Positions 21,100 to 31,690 are shown, counted from the stretch's first letter. The stretch: 64,000 bases of DNA from Trissonchulus latispiculum (GCA_030248195.1 JASAND010021507.1:38405-102404); one strand, 5' to 3'. Made by a program: numbers and translations. Notes: generated by a model from the sequence alone, not told the origin.

Positions 21100-22903
21100 A
21101 AAATCCAGGTTTTGCGCAAAATTTAGTTTTATTCCAGCAAACTCTATGAGAGGAAAACTTTTCCACCATCTCCGATCTTTGATTCCTAAAGCTCAAAGTC
21201 TTTCCTATTCCATCAGAATGGAATGTATTCCATACGAGAAAATTTATTTCCAATATCCTATCAGCAGTATCAATATTTCTTACAGAGAACCAAAACTGTC
21301 AAACTCTACAACCTAAACTTTGCAAATCCGATTTAGAATGCTTAGCCAATTTCTTTAATTGCTTCCATAAATTAAATTAATCCTATAGCTGTTGCTTTCT
21401 GCTTCTGCTTCTGCTGCACATTGCTAGAGTTCTATAAATAGAAATTAAGCATAACATTGTAACAGGATTGAATTAACTAATGGCAGTTTCCCCGTATTAA
21501 GGGCTTTTAAACACAAGTATAATGCTGTAGTACCAAGGATACGTAAAAGATACAACAACATACAAGCGTAGATCTCTACCAACTGTTTGTGATACACCTT
21601 CTGCAGACTGATGGTGCTAACCTTTTACAGATTTTCCGTAAAACATTTCCCCCAAAAAATGTCAATGAAATTTGCCCCCCGGAAATATTCAACCAAGGGA
21701 GACTCAATGGGAAAAATCGCACCGTTACAATGGCTGACTTCCTCAAATCAGTAACCAGTGCACACATTTCGCGGTCGAGTGTACACCAAGTTGATTACCT
21801 CGATATGAACAGTTTCAGAAAATAGAAAAATAGGTAATAGAGAATCAAGTGAAAAATTAAGTTTTCACAGTTAGCGCCCACGACAATGCCTTGCTCTGCT
21901 GTCCTAAATGTATCGACATTTTCAGAGCAGCACATTTCATTTGGAAAGATGAATTGAAATTTCATTTGAAGATGAAAGTGCAATCAGATATGTCAAGCCG
22001 GAGTAACGGTGCAAATCTTCGTCCGTGCAAATCTTCCTCCCGGAAGTTTAGCACCAACGTTCAACGTTCGTGAAGTTAGCAACACCTGATCTGAAAGTTT
22101 TGGGTACTAATTAAGAATGACTCAAACAATTCTACTTTTTATTTTTGTTGCTTTTTATAGCTGAATCGACGTCATTCGTCCTCAAACCTGTCGTTTTTAT
22201 AGTTTTAATTCATAAAATTAAATTGATTGTAATAAGACTTAAACTGCCTTGAATCAATGAATGGAATTCCTCAAATTCAACAAATGCAGTAAATCGAAAT
22301 AATCAGTAGCTTGCTTTTGAAATTACCGAAACCTGGTTAGAATCAATTGAGCGATATCCCTCTCTACCTCTTTGGGGGATAAAGCTCAATTTGGTGCATT
22401 TGTAAATCATAGACGTGTTGGGTTTATCAAATCAGGTTGTTGCTGGCTTAAAGGAGTTTTCACAGTTCTAAAAATGAAAAACAAACTTTTAAAGATATTT
22501 TAAATTTAAGCTGGAGGCGAAACGTCAACAAAAAGCTGTTTGGTTATCGATTTTGTTAGATCATATAATTCTAGGAGCACGCGTAATTTGACGCACAATA
22601 CCAGCGCGGTGATTGAACCCATATTTGAGTACTGTTTAAATGTTTATACGCGAAGCCTGTGCAGTGATTGGTTAGCTCAAGCCATGACGAAACATTTATT
22701 TGGTGACATTTTTGTAAGTCAGAATTGTGCAAAATCCTACTTCATTCAACTTTGAAAATTTCTAGAAAGTCGCTCAGCTAAAGCAAAAACACAGAATAGC
22801 ACAAGCACCTTGTTCCCTGTACCTTGCTCGATATTAAAACTACCTAAAGTCTGACACAAAAATGTGTGTACTAAAATCTGTAAGTCCTCCAGTGAAGTCA
22901 ATA
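21100..22903. other. Non-coding spacer
   Basis: AT-rich, without recognised genes or repeat families. ORFs of 60-110 codons here overlap on both strands and lack motifs. Confidence 0.4.
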
Positions 22904-23183
22904 TACGTCGTAAGCCCATAAAACCATATATTTTCGGAATCCTTGCAGCGAGACAAACATTTTTATAAAATTTAAAATTTTTTAACATTTCTAAAATTTT
23001 AAAATATCGGTTTTTCTGGGAATTTTTTCGGACCGTTCAAGCTATCCAGCTCATTCTTTCAGAAAAATTTTCCCGTCCCAAGACGCATCGATTGGCACAA
23101 CAACGAAAACATTCGGTTGACAAATAAGCATTTTATTCTAAAATTTCGTTTTTCTATTTCCTTGTTTGCTTGCTTTGATGTTT

Positions 23184-23800
23184 GCCGCTTTTTGCAACTT
23201 TGACTGGTTATTACTCGCGACTCGCTTAACGGAAAATTTTTTCGATTAGATTTTCAGGACTGCCTATGCGCCCGCTTTCACCTGTTACATGTGGTATTTC
23301 AAATTTTGAAAGTAGATTTTTTGAAAAATACCACTTTTTGACCAAAAATTTCGGCAAAGCAGAAGTGAGTAAAAATAACATAATCATAAAATTCAAGCTG
23401 AGCTGAATCCAACGATATAAGGCTTTTGTTGCTACTTTACACTGCTGCAGTCAATCACAGCGGCAATATCAAAGAGAGCCAAAAACCAGCGGAAATAAGC
23501 GATATTGTTTGAAAATTCGTTGCTGGCGCAAAATAAGTCTTAGCAACAAAAGCTTTATATCGTTGGATTCAGCTCAGCTTGAATTTTATGATTATGTTAT
23601 TTTTAGTCACTTCTGTTAAATGTGTTTTGCCGAAATACTTGGTCAAAAAGTGGTATTTTTCAAACTCTACTTTCAAAATTTCAAATACCACATACATCAG
23701 GTGAAGTGGGCGCCTAGGCGGCCCTGAAAATCTAATCGAAAAAATCTTCCGTTGAGCGAATCGCGAGTAATAACCAGTCAAAGTTGCAAAAAGCGGCAAA
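23184..23800. mobile_element. 617-bp foldback nested in the left arm
   Basis: Near-perfect palindrome: GCCGCTTTTTGCAACTTTGA at the left and its reverse complement at the right, then TGGTTATTACTCGCGA, CTAATCGAAAAAAT, AAGTGGTATTT, ATTATGTTATTTTTA, GCTGAGCTGAATCCAACGAT, centred near 23490. The right arm of the host unit lacks it and gives the empty site between CTTTGATGTTTGCC and AGTAGTATAGTGTGCAC. Confidence 0.75.
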
Positions 23801-24454
23801 AGTAGTATAGTGTGCACGTTTCGACCAACACTCCGGGAGGGAAAATCGGGCGCAAAGTCTTTGGCCGCGTCCCCTCTTGGGAATCCGTCAAGGTCATTTT
23901 AAATAAATTGTCCCCTGGGGTTTCGAGTTTTAAAGTCTTGTTCCAACCACCTGTTCTCCAATTTTTACCTTTTTGACGGGGTTCCTTGACGATCCAATAA
24001 TTGATGAAATTCTGACCAAGCAAATAGAGTATGAGGCAAAGTATTCCACTGAAGAAGCCCCCAAACGAGCCATAGAAAAGAACTCTAATTTGAGCACTTT
24101 GGTACTACCTGAGAAAATGGTGGACTAATTTGACGAACAGGATGAGGAAGAATAAGTGGAATTATCAGGTAGTGTGAAGTACGCTCAGTGTATACTCGGT
24201 GTTAGCTCGGAGTAGGTTTGGAATGACTCAGGGACTAAAATTCAGATAGGTTGAAGCTTAAGGCAAGGCATGAAAGGACAGGGCTAGACTATAAAATATA
24301 AGGGAACAGTATGCTCGGAATAAAGTAGGAGTGACCCAGAGCTTCGGTGGGTTGAATAAAAAGTTAAGAAAGATGTAGGATTGGAAATAGCAAAATTTAT
24401 GCAAACAGTCAATGTAAACTGCAAGCCAAGCAACTATTAGCTAACTCAAAAAGC

Positions 24455-24462
24455 TATATAAA
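24455..24462 (+). promoter_or_regulatory. TATA box of the zinc-finger gene
   Basis: TATATAAA followed by GGGG, 86 nt upstream of the ATG at 24548. It suggests that the transposon-like unit carries its own promoter. Confidence 0.5.
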
Positions 24463-24547
24463 GGGGTGAATTCTTGGTAGAGCGTCAGTTTGACTTGTTC
24501 TGTCGTAGAGGAGGGTCGGTTCTAATAAGCTCTCTAATATCTTAAGA

Positions 24548-25357
24548 ATGGCGAATTTTCTGTGCGATGTATGTGGGGAAACTTTTACCCGCAAATATGA
24601 TCTTAACCGGCATACAAAAGCGAAGCATGAGCAGGAAAAGTTCATATGTGAGAAGTGTGGGAAAAGCTATCCTAGGAAAGACGCAAAAGCTAATCACGTG
24701 TGTAAACCGGTTACCACTAATCAGACTAGTTCACTTCCCCAAGAGCCTCAAGAATATCCCTGCACACGTTGTAATAGCAAATTTAAAACTAAGAAGGGAT
24801 TAGATGGCCACATTCGGTGTCATGAAAGTTCCGATAGAATACTTATGCAAAGAAAGTGCCCGTGGTTGCTCTTACCTAAGGAATACCCAACTGAACCACC
24901 TGCAAACTTTTTGGAGACCCTACCTGAGCCGATTAGAAATGTCTACATTCGAAATTGGGGAAACATTAGGACAAAATTTAAACTCGGGCCGGGTATCTAT
25001 TCAACCTACAACTTTCGTTTGGAAGACGCTAGGGAATCTAACCTTAAGAAGCTCCTCTACACAGTTTTCAATGCTCAATTCTACTCTATCAAAATTAATT
25101 TCTCGTTTGATTTCATTCTTCAAAATGTTTTGGACCATGAGTTGGCTTTCTATTATCCTTCAAATAAAAACCACTACTTAGAAGAACCTGAATTTATTGG
25201 AAATAGGGAAGGCTTGGATGAACTTAATCTAGAGTTTGATAGGATGGATGTACTGGGGTGGGCCCGGCTGCAGAGACCTACCACAAAATGGATGGTTGCA
25301 GGGGTTACCAGTATTTGTTTCTTTGTATATAGATTGACTGGGTATACTATGCACTAG
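24548..25357 (+). CDS. C2H2 zinc-finger protein with a C-terminal domain of mobile-element type
   Basis: Intact 269-residue ORF. Finger 1 spans residues 6-27 (CDVCGETFTRKYDLNRHTKAKH). A second, imperfect one (CEKCGKSYPRKDAKANHVC) ends in Cys. A third at about 70-91 is CTRCNSKFKTKKGLDGHIRCH. A ~150-residue domain follows, with NWGNIRTKFKLG, YNFRLED, FSFDFILQNV, ELAFYYPSNKNHYLEEPEFI and DVLGWARLQRPTTKWMVAGV. From memory I associate fingers joined to this WAR-QRP-K/W-type domain with virus-like or large DNA transposable elements in animals, but could not check it. The gene lies alone between long inverted repeats, so it is probably element cargo. DNA binding is expected from the fingers; the role of the C-terminal domain is unknown. 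Confidence 0.7.
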   Translation: MANFLCDVCGETFTRKYDLNRHTKAKHEQEKFICEKCGKSYPRKDAKANHVCKPVTTNQTSSLPQEPQEYPCTRCNSKFKTKKGLDGHIRCHESSDRILMQRKCPWLLLPKEYPTEPPANFLETLPEPIRNVYIRNWGNIRTKFKLGPGIYSTYNFRLEDARESNLKKLLYTVFNAQFYSIKINFSFDFILQNVLDHELAFYYPSNKNHYLEEPEFIGNREGLDELNLEFDRMDVLGWARLQRPTTKWMVAGVTSICFFVYRLTGYTMH

Positions 25358-25394
25358 AAAAATTATAAAACAACAAAAACATTAGCTGGTGATG

Positions 25395-25560
25395 GACCGG
25401 ATTTAGGTAGGTAGATAAGTTAAGTAGTTAGGATAGGATTAGGTTAGGTAGGTAGGTACGTAGGTGAGTATAGGTATGTAAGTGGTTAGGTACGCAGGAA
25501 GTAGGTAGCTTTGGTAGGTAGGTAGGAAGTAAGTTAGTTAGGTAGGTAGATAGTCCGGTA
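25395..25560. repeat. GTAG/TAGG-rich simple repeat
   Basis: Irregular GGTAGGTAGG, TTAGGTAGG and GTAGGTA words over ~165 bp just after the zinc-finger gene. It is too irregular and too internal to be telomeric. Confidence 0.6.
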
Positions 25561-26129
25561 ATGGGCCGACGCCGGGTCCCAAGCCCCGGGGGAAGAACAC
25601 AGAGGGACGGAGAAAAACGATTAAGTTAAAAAATGACCTTGAAAAACCCCCAAGGGACCTAAAAATTTTGAAAAAGACGGAGCCCCCAGGGAGAACAGGT
25701 GGTTGAAACAATACTTTAAAAGTCGAAACCCAAGGGGACAATTTATTTAAAATGACCTTGACGGATTCCCAAGGGGGACGCGGCCAAAGACTTTACGCCC
25801 AATTTTCCCTCCCGGAGTGTTGGTCGAAGCGTGCACACTATACTACTGGCAAACATCAAAGAAAATGGAAAAACGAAATTTTGGAATAAAATGCATATTT
25901 CTCAACCGATTTTTATCGTTCTTGTGTCAATCGATGCGTCTTCGGACGGGAAAAGTTTTTGAAAGAATGAGCTAAATAGCTTGAACGGTCCGAAAAAATT
26001 CCCCGAAAAACCGATATTTTAAAATTTTAGAAATTTTAAAAAATTTAAATTTTATAAAAATGTTTTTCTCGCTGCAAGGATTCCGAAAATATATGGTTTT
26101 ATGGGGTTACGACGTAAGTAGTATAGGAG

Positions 26130-27150
26130 ACTTCAAATGGGAGCACTTTGGGCTAATTTTGGATTCCATTTTTGGATCACCTGTCAAAATTTGACAGTTA
26201 GCTGTCATGACCTGTCAAAGATATTAAGCTGTCAAAATTAATGATGTTGAACTATCTGAGATGTCAAATTAGGCTAGGAATATTTTGCGACTTAAGTACC
26301 ATCTGTTTATTAAATTTTAGACTTACTGTGAGGCTAATGCTAGACTTACTATGTGCATCAATTGTAACCATCTGTCTGTTAGACTTGGTGTGTGGGTAAT
26401 GTTAGACTTTAATGTGGTTATTACCGTCTGTCACATGTTCGTGAGTACTGAAGACACAAATTTAATGACTTTACATTTTCTTCTTCCAAATTAATGGTTT
26501 TTGGGAAAATATTGGATTCATCATCTTAATGGCTTCTGGGTTAACGTAAATTCCTCAAAACATATTTGCATGGAATTTGTTTGGGCTAATTTCTGATTCC
26601 TCAAACATTATTGCTTTGGGAATGGATTGAAAACCTTAAAGCTATTTGAGAGATTAATTGATGTGGGCTAACTTTCAATTCCTCAAACTTAATAGCTTTT
26701 GGGTTGATATAGGATTCTTCAAATTTAATTGCATGAGTGATTAATGAGTTTTGGGAGAATTTCTGATTCCTCATAGCTTAAGAGAGAGCTTATATGGGCT
26801 AATATTGGATTCCTCAAACTACAGAAAAGATTTATTGCTTTTGGGTTAATGTAGAATTCTTCAAAGATTATGAACTGAATGATTAATAGCTTTTGGCTAA
26901 TGTAGGATTACTCAAAGATTGTAAGATTAATTACTTTTCGGCTAATATAGGATTCCTCAAAACATAGTTACATGAAATTGATGTGGGCAAATATTGAATT
27001 CCTCAAGTCTATGGAGGACTAAAGGGGGGAACGTGTGGGGGGGGCCCCGGAGGGGGCCCCAAGGGTGGAGGAAAGGGTTGGGGGGGGGCCCCCGTGGTGT
27101 GGGCTAATATAGAATTCCTCTAAGATTATGGGTTTGGCTAATAAATAATT
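26130..27150. repeat. Decayed 60-75-bp tandem repeat (GGGCTAATNTNGGATTCCTCAAA)
   Basis: About a dozen diverged copies of a unit with GGCTAAT, GATTCCTCAAA and GCTTTTGGG words, period about 60-75 bp. A G/C-run palindrome (about 27025-27095) interrupts it. Not coding. Confidence 0.55.
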
Positions 27151-27284
27151 CCTCACATTTTGGGTGAATATATTCCTGGAAGAATAATAGTTTTCTGGGT
27201 GAATAATTCTGCTCATAAGTAGTAGAATGAAAGTAAAGCAGTGAAAATGGTTAAATTCTGGAGGTGTGTTAATTTTCCAGTGAA

Positions 27285-27545
27285 ATAAAACATGATAAAC
27301 CTAAAGCTACCAGTATAATTTTGCTATATATTTATGGAGCACACTCCCAACACCACTGCACGATACTTTCATGCTCATACTATAATTAGTTAGTTTGCTA
27401 TAAATAATTAATGTTTGAACAAAATAGCGAAAATAGTCAAAATTAAGGTGACAAATAAAACAGCGGAATAAAATATAATAAACGTAAAGTTAGGACGGTA
27501 AGATTGTTACACATCCATCAAGCACACTCCCAACACCTGACAACA
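27285..27545. repeat. Direct duplication of ~180 bp upstream of the second zinc-finger gene
   Basis: AATAAAACATGATAAACCTAAAG...GCACACTCCCAACACC recurs 182 bp later as AATAAAATATAATAAACGTAAAG...GCACACTCCCAACACC. It lies within 600 bp upstream of the gene at 27835 and could be a duplicated control region; that role is inference. Confidence 0.6.
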
Positions 27546-27834
27546 TATGACAGCAAATTAGTTAGTAATAATTAGATAAAGATGGTGAAATGATATGAAA
27601 AATTTATGATGTCTAATGTATACAGTTATCGCTGGAATCCAGGCTAGAATACATTGCTTGGAATATCAGAGAAACGATCAGGGAAATAAGTACACACGCA
27701 CTTATCACGAAGAATCAATGAAACCTGATTCAATGATGCTGCAAAGTGATTATATTACATTCTTGTATGTACCCTTATTTAGACGAATTCTGATCTGAAC
27801 ACAGGAAATTTATCTTTTGATCTGACGGATGAAC

Positions 27835-28453
27835 ATGGAGAACGGTAAGAAAGAACGGTAATCTTACATGATGGTTGTAATAAAACAATAGTATCACTGA
27901 AAGAAATGATTGAGTTTAGTTATTTGAAGGAAATTGTAGATTAATTAATTAATTTACTTGCCCTTGTTAACTTAATTCAATTTTAGTCTTTACCAAATTT
28001 ACCTACCCTTGTAACAATTGTAAACTACTCTTTGTTTTAGCAAACCAGTGCCCTACATGTGGATCGACATTTGCCAGGAAAAGTGGTCTCACCAAACATA
28101 TTCGCCAACAGCATCAGGTTGTTCATTGTGGAAAGTGCGGACTGGAGTTCCCTAACCAAGGACTGCTGCTTAAACACGACAAGTCTCATCATCAACCACT
28201 AACATGCCAGCATTGCAATGAGTCATTTGCTACAGAAATGGATCTTCAAAAGCACATCCACGAATACACCACATCAGATAAATTATACAATTGTGATCAG
28301 TGCGATTCTTCCTTCAATGATCCATCAGACCTCCTTATTCACAATTTACAACATAGTCTGCCTCAACCAAAAAAACAGCCAAGTCCTCCACCCAAACCGC
28401 AGGAGTTTCCAGATGATCCAGTATTTCCTCCACCAGAAGTAAATGTGCCATGA
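27835..28453 (+). CDS. Two-exon C2H2 zinc-finger protein
   Basis: Exon 1 is only 10 nt of coding (ATG GAG AAC G, 27835-27844) followed by a strong donor GTAAGA. The intron is 27845-28040, ending CTTTGTTTTAG. Exon 2 (28041-28453) continues in phase and encodes the remainder of a 140-residue protein. Fingers: CPTCGSTFARKSGLTKHIRQ with a following QH, CGKCGLEFPNQGLLLKHDKS with HH, CQHCNESFATEMDLQKHIH, and CDQCDSSFNDPSDLLIHNLQ with H. The tail is Pro-rich (QPSPPPKPQEFPDDPVFPPP). The ATG is chosen because the splice restores an open frame into the first finger. It may be a relative of the gene at 24548, sharing an N-terminal finger array but not the long C-terminal domain. Confidence 0.7.
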
Positions 28454-28460
28454 CTTCCTT

Positions 28461-28691
28461 ATGGTCGCTAACTGGTGGTCCATGCTTGAAAGTCTTTTTC
28501 TTGAAATTTTACCATCTAAACCTAATCTTCGCAGCATGGTAGCACTCTCTTCCATGTTGGAAATCTTAGCAGGCGCTAAAATTCTTTTGCCAGGGGATGA
28601 TGTTTAAAACCAGCAATTGCGTTCTGCAACTCTTCCTAAAGTTTATGCAAATTATGCAAACATTGATGTTAAGTTTCTTACTGTTGTGTAA
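28461..28691 (+). pseudogene. Out-of-frame coding remnant after the zinc-finger gene
   Basis: In a frame different from the zinc-finger ORF, and overlapping its stop by a few bases upstream, a run beginning MVANWWSMLESLFLEILPSK continues 48 codons to a TAA at 28605. It then resumes in the same frame for 27 codons (NQQLRSATLPKVYANYANID...) to a second stop. The composition looks protein-like. It may be the lost C-terminal region of a longer ancestral gene, broken by a frameshift and a stop. Family not recognised. Confidence 0.3.
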
Positions 28692-28699
28692 AGTACGCC

Positions 28700-29400
28700 G
28701 GTCTTGAAGAAATCAATTGTTGCCTAGACAGCTAGACAGGGAATCTTGTTTAGTTGTTGTTAATCTGCGTTACTGTACGGTCGGCCTGTAGGCCTTAGAT
28801 TTTATTATGATTATGATAGCCTTTACTGCTCTTGATTGCCTATTTAGCTCCCGTAAATCTGTAAGTTAATTGGCATTAAATAATGGCCTCCGCTTGATTT
28901 CTTTTAGGGATTAGTTAGGATTTAATTAAATTTATTTCATGAGCGAGTTGCACCCTTGAGGGTGTCTATTAAACCTGCAATCGATTTGCCTGCCATATAT
29001 CGGCTTAGTTACCGTGCAGTAAGCCGGTAGTTGATACTGGCGTCTGGTAGAATGCCCTAACCACTCAGCTATAAATGACGGTCGCTTAGCACTGAGTTAG
29101 ACGTGCTTAATAGAGGAGTCAATGTAATATTGAAACGACATGAATTGTAAGAGAAACAATGCAATCTGATTTATACCTGATGAAATGCCTAAGAAATGAA
29201 ATCTTCAGCATCTCAGATGAGAACCTAACAAGAAATTGAAGCCACAAATTGTGAATTAACGATCTCTGATGCATAGCAGGCGAACCAAGCATCAGAGTCT
29301 TACAGTTCTGCCAGCGTGTATTCAGAAAGAATTCGTGCCCAAACTAAGTGACAGTGAATTAATTAGTACAGTAGTAGTACTAGGATTAGCTGTTTTCTTG
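28700..29400. other. Non-coding spacer with a tRNA-like relic
   Basis: No gene except the tRNA-like segment near 29020-29090. TTTTATTATGATTATGAT at 28800 resembles the simple 3' tail of a non-LTR element, but no body is visible. Confidence 0.3.
29020..29090 (-). pseudogene. tRNA-derived relic
   Basis: The minus strand reads TAGCTGAGTGGTTAGGGC, a near-perfect D-arm/A box. About 25 nt later CCAGTATCAACTACCGG can form a T-arm with one mismatch. No intact acceptor stem or anticodon arm, so a tRNA pseudogene or SINE head. Confidence 0.4.
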
Positions 29401-29409
29401 GGCTTAATC

Positions 29410-30378
29410 TTAAGATCTTCTGAATCGTACAGTCATTACAGTAGCAGATTTTCTGACCGTCAAGAGAGCCTCCTTGCGAAAGTCCTTCAGCAGGCAAATG
29501 TAGATGATTATGTTGATCCCAGAACTGAGACCGGATAGATAAAATGTTGGCATCAGATACCGGTAGAAACTGGTTTCTCCTATCCATTTCCAACTATACA
29601 GACCAACCAGTAAGTGTGGAATCAGAAAGCAAACGGCTGACGTCAAACACACAGCAAGGACAGCATAGAAACGTCTCAATTCGGTGATCCAGTTAAAATT
29701 GTGAACGAGCGCATGCTGTTTACGGTGTCTTAGGTACAGCGTTATTGTGCTAACATTTAAGACAATGAAAGAAATCGTTGTGAGAATCAGAAATATATTG
29801 TTGAACTGACTGAATGCTAGACCCCAAGCGTGAACCACTCTACAGATCGGTTCCACGGTAATGTTTCCACGACTTGCGGACAGTGCTGGCATCAGCAGGC
29901 ACGATATCGTAACCGATACAACCAGTACAGTTGCGATAAACTTCGACACGCCATGTGTCCACTTTTCCGCATACCACAGCGGTTTCAGAACGGCCAAAAA
30001 CCGTTGACAAGACAATGCCAACATGGTAAGACTTGGCAGTTCTAGTCCAACGACGTACAACAATGAAAATGGTTTTAGGGCACAGGTTAATGGAGATAGT
30101 CCACGGTAGACACCAGGCGGGTAGTGGCTCAGTCGATAAATGGCACTCCACAAATGAGCCATTCCAAAACTGAGATCTCCCACTCCCAAAACGGAGTACA
30201 ACAAATAGGTCTTTCGAAGCTGCTCTTTGTTTAGGATCAGCGAAATCAGCAGAACATTGGCCGTCAGCGAAAACAATCCAGTAACTATGAAACCGATGTA
30301 GTGATTAAGTTCTACATAGGACTCTGTGTAATTAAAGTATCCTGAGAGGTTGTAGCATATAGCAACACAAGCAGACAT
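29410..30378 (-). CDS. Rhodopsin-class seven-transmembrane receptor (orphan)
   Basis: Intact, intronless, 322 residues. The short N-terminus has an N-glycosylation site (FNYTES). TM1 carries the conserved Asn (TANVLLISL), TM2 the Asp (VGDLSFG). TM3 starts after LTCALKP (the Cys expected to bridge to VEPICRVV in loop 2) and ends SCQRFLAVLKPLW, so the usual D/E-R-Y is C-Q-R. TM6 has the Pro (LIPHLLVGLY) but no CWxP. TM7 reads GLSSGINIIIYICLLKDFRK in place of NPxxY. The ATG at 30378 follows an acceptor-like CATGTTTAG by 8 nt. It presumably senses an extracellular ligand at the plasma membrane and couples to G proteins; the ligand is unknown. Its closest relative is the frameshifted copy at 20109-21058. 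Confidence 0.85.
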   Translation of the reverse strand: MSACVAICYNLSGYFNYTESYVELNHYIGFIVTGLFSLTANVLLISLILNKEQLRKTYLLYSVLGVGDLSFGMAHLWSAIYRLSHYPPGVYRGLSPLTCALKPFSLLYVVGLELPSLTMLALSCQRFLAVLKPLWYAEKWTHGVSKFIATVLVVSVTISCLLMPALSASRGNITVEPICRVVHAWGLAFSQFNNIFLILTTISFIVLNVSTITLYLRHRKQHALVHNFNWITELRRFYAVLAVCLTSAVCFLIPHLLVGLYSWKWIGETSFYRYLMPTFYLSGLSSGINIIIYICLLKDFRKEALLTVRKSATVMTVRFRRS

Positions 30379-30880
30379 TGCTCTATCTAAACATGAAATT
30401 ACTTACTGTTAAGTCGGACATATTAAGCATATTAAGCTTTCAGCGAAAGATCACTTAAATTGTTGATGACTTGACCTGCGCTTCAAGTTTCAACGAAATC
30501 TGCAAAGGGCTATTTTCGGCCACTTTGAAGTTTCACTTTTGATTTCTATGGCTTAATCTAGAATGTGCTAGCAATTTTAAACAGTAGTTATTTTAACATT
30601 AAAATTGTTGTTGTATATACAATCCTTTTTGTGAATTAACTTTACCTGAATTCCTGTCCTACAGTGTATATAAAAGGCTTAACATATTCTCCAATAAGGT
30701 ACCTCCACAAATATGCAGCATTTAAAAAAGCTCTAGATCCAGAAGCTTACAAATCCAATTTGGAATATGTTAGCACGCATCAAATTAATTTATTTAGTTG
30801 TTTTATGGGCTGAAAGAAGCGACTTTCCAATGAGACGTTGTATACCTCAGGTTTCTGCATTTCAGAGTACTACTACTACC

Positions 30881-31284
30881 TAGTGTTTGAGGCCGGCCGA
30901 CGACTTTTGCTCGCCGGCCGGCCGGCCGGCGGCCGGTGAGGCCGGCCGGCTAACGGCCGAAAGGCCGGCCGGCCGGCCGCCGGCTGGAATACAAATCACC
31001 AATCAGAAATTTACAAAATAGAGCAACTAAGCTTAAAATCAATTCCAAATCTAGTTATGCTAATTTTCTATGCGATGCTGTGCTATTTTTCCAAGATAAC
31101 GTCCGAAAATAAATATCTTAGCAGTTATAGTAACTGCACTGCAAACTGCTCTAGGCCGGTAGACGGCCAGCCGGCCGGCCGCCGGCCGGCCTACGGACTC
31201 ACCGGTCGCCGGCCGGCCGGCCGATGGGCTCGGCCGGGCCGGCCGGCGGCCGGCCGGTGAAACCCCGGCCGGCCTCAAACACTA
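30881..31284. mobile_element. hAT-like MITE, GGCCGG-rich (8-bp TSD CTACTACC)
   Basis: The ends TAGTGTTTGAGGCCGGCCG and the exact inverse CGGCCGGCCTCAAACACTA are flanked by CTACTACC on both sides (30873-30880 and 31285-31292). The 8-bp duplication and TAGNG start are hAT features. Each end carries ~100 bp of nearly pure GGCC/CCGG words and the centre is AT-rich. Proline/arginine-rich ORFs across it are repeat translations. Confidence 0.75.
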
Positions 31285-31299
31285 CTACTACCATCATGA

Positions 31300-31690
31300 G
31301 TATACATGCTAGAGTATACCTTTGCATAACATAATACAATAAGTGTGACAACAGGCATACTCCATGTATTACAATCGTGACACATCCTTTGCTCACAAAC
31401 GGCTGAGTCCTCGCCACCCCACAAACTGGGCCCCAGTGACAAAATTGATATCCAATCTAAGCGGAGGTACATATGCTCAATCGCTTTACATTAAATGTGC
31501 TAATGCTCGAAAACACAAGCAATATATACATGCGCGAATTATGTGTCTGTTTCGAGCTTTCGAACTCAAGCATGGCGGACCAATTTGTCCATTTTGTGGG
31601 GAGAGGACAGAAGTTACCGTACAGAAAATATGCCTGCATTTGAGTATGGACTAGCCAGACTATGTCTGTTGTCATGTTTTTGTGCATAAT
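31300..31690. mobile_element. CAAGAGTA-type MITE, diverged copy
   Basis: Internal sequence matches the copies at 37919 and 15421: CATCCTTTGCTCACAAACGGCTGA, ...AACTGGGCCCCAGT, TGCTCGAAAACACAAGCA, TGTGTCTGTTTCGAGCTTTCG, TGGCGG. Ends are degraded and no target duplication was found. Confidence 0.5.

Larger units (their letters stand above)
22904..26116. mobile_element. Transposon-like unit with ~430-bp inverted repeats carrying a zinc-finger gene
   Basis: The left arm (22904-23183 continued at 23801 to about 23957) and right arm (about 25690-26116) are inverted copies. Shared words include TACGTCGTAAGCCCATAAAA at the tip, CGAAAATATATGG, CGTTCAAGCTAT, GTGCACGTTTCGACC/GGTCGAAGCGTGCAC, GGCCGCGTCCCC and CCACCTGTTCTCC. 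The last paired words end at TACGTCGTAA/TTACGACGTA. If the outer TA is a target duplication it would be Tc1/mariner-like, but the boundary is uncertain. The only sizeable gene inside is a zinc-finger protein; no transposase is visible. A 617-bp foldback is nested in the left arm. Confidence 0.65.

Noticed and set aside
25395..25560. Interstitial telomere (TTAGG/TAGG)
   Set aside because: The period and phase are irregular and GTAG words dominate; it is a simple repeat.
30900..31417. Arg/Pro/Ala/Gly-rich ORFs (GRRPAGR-like)
   Set aside because: Translations of GGCCGG repeats inside a MITE with target duplications.
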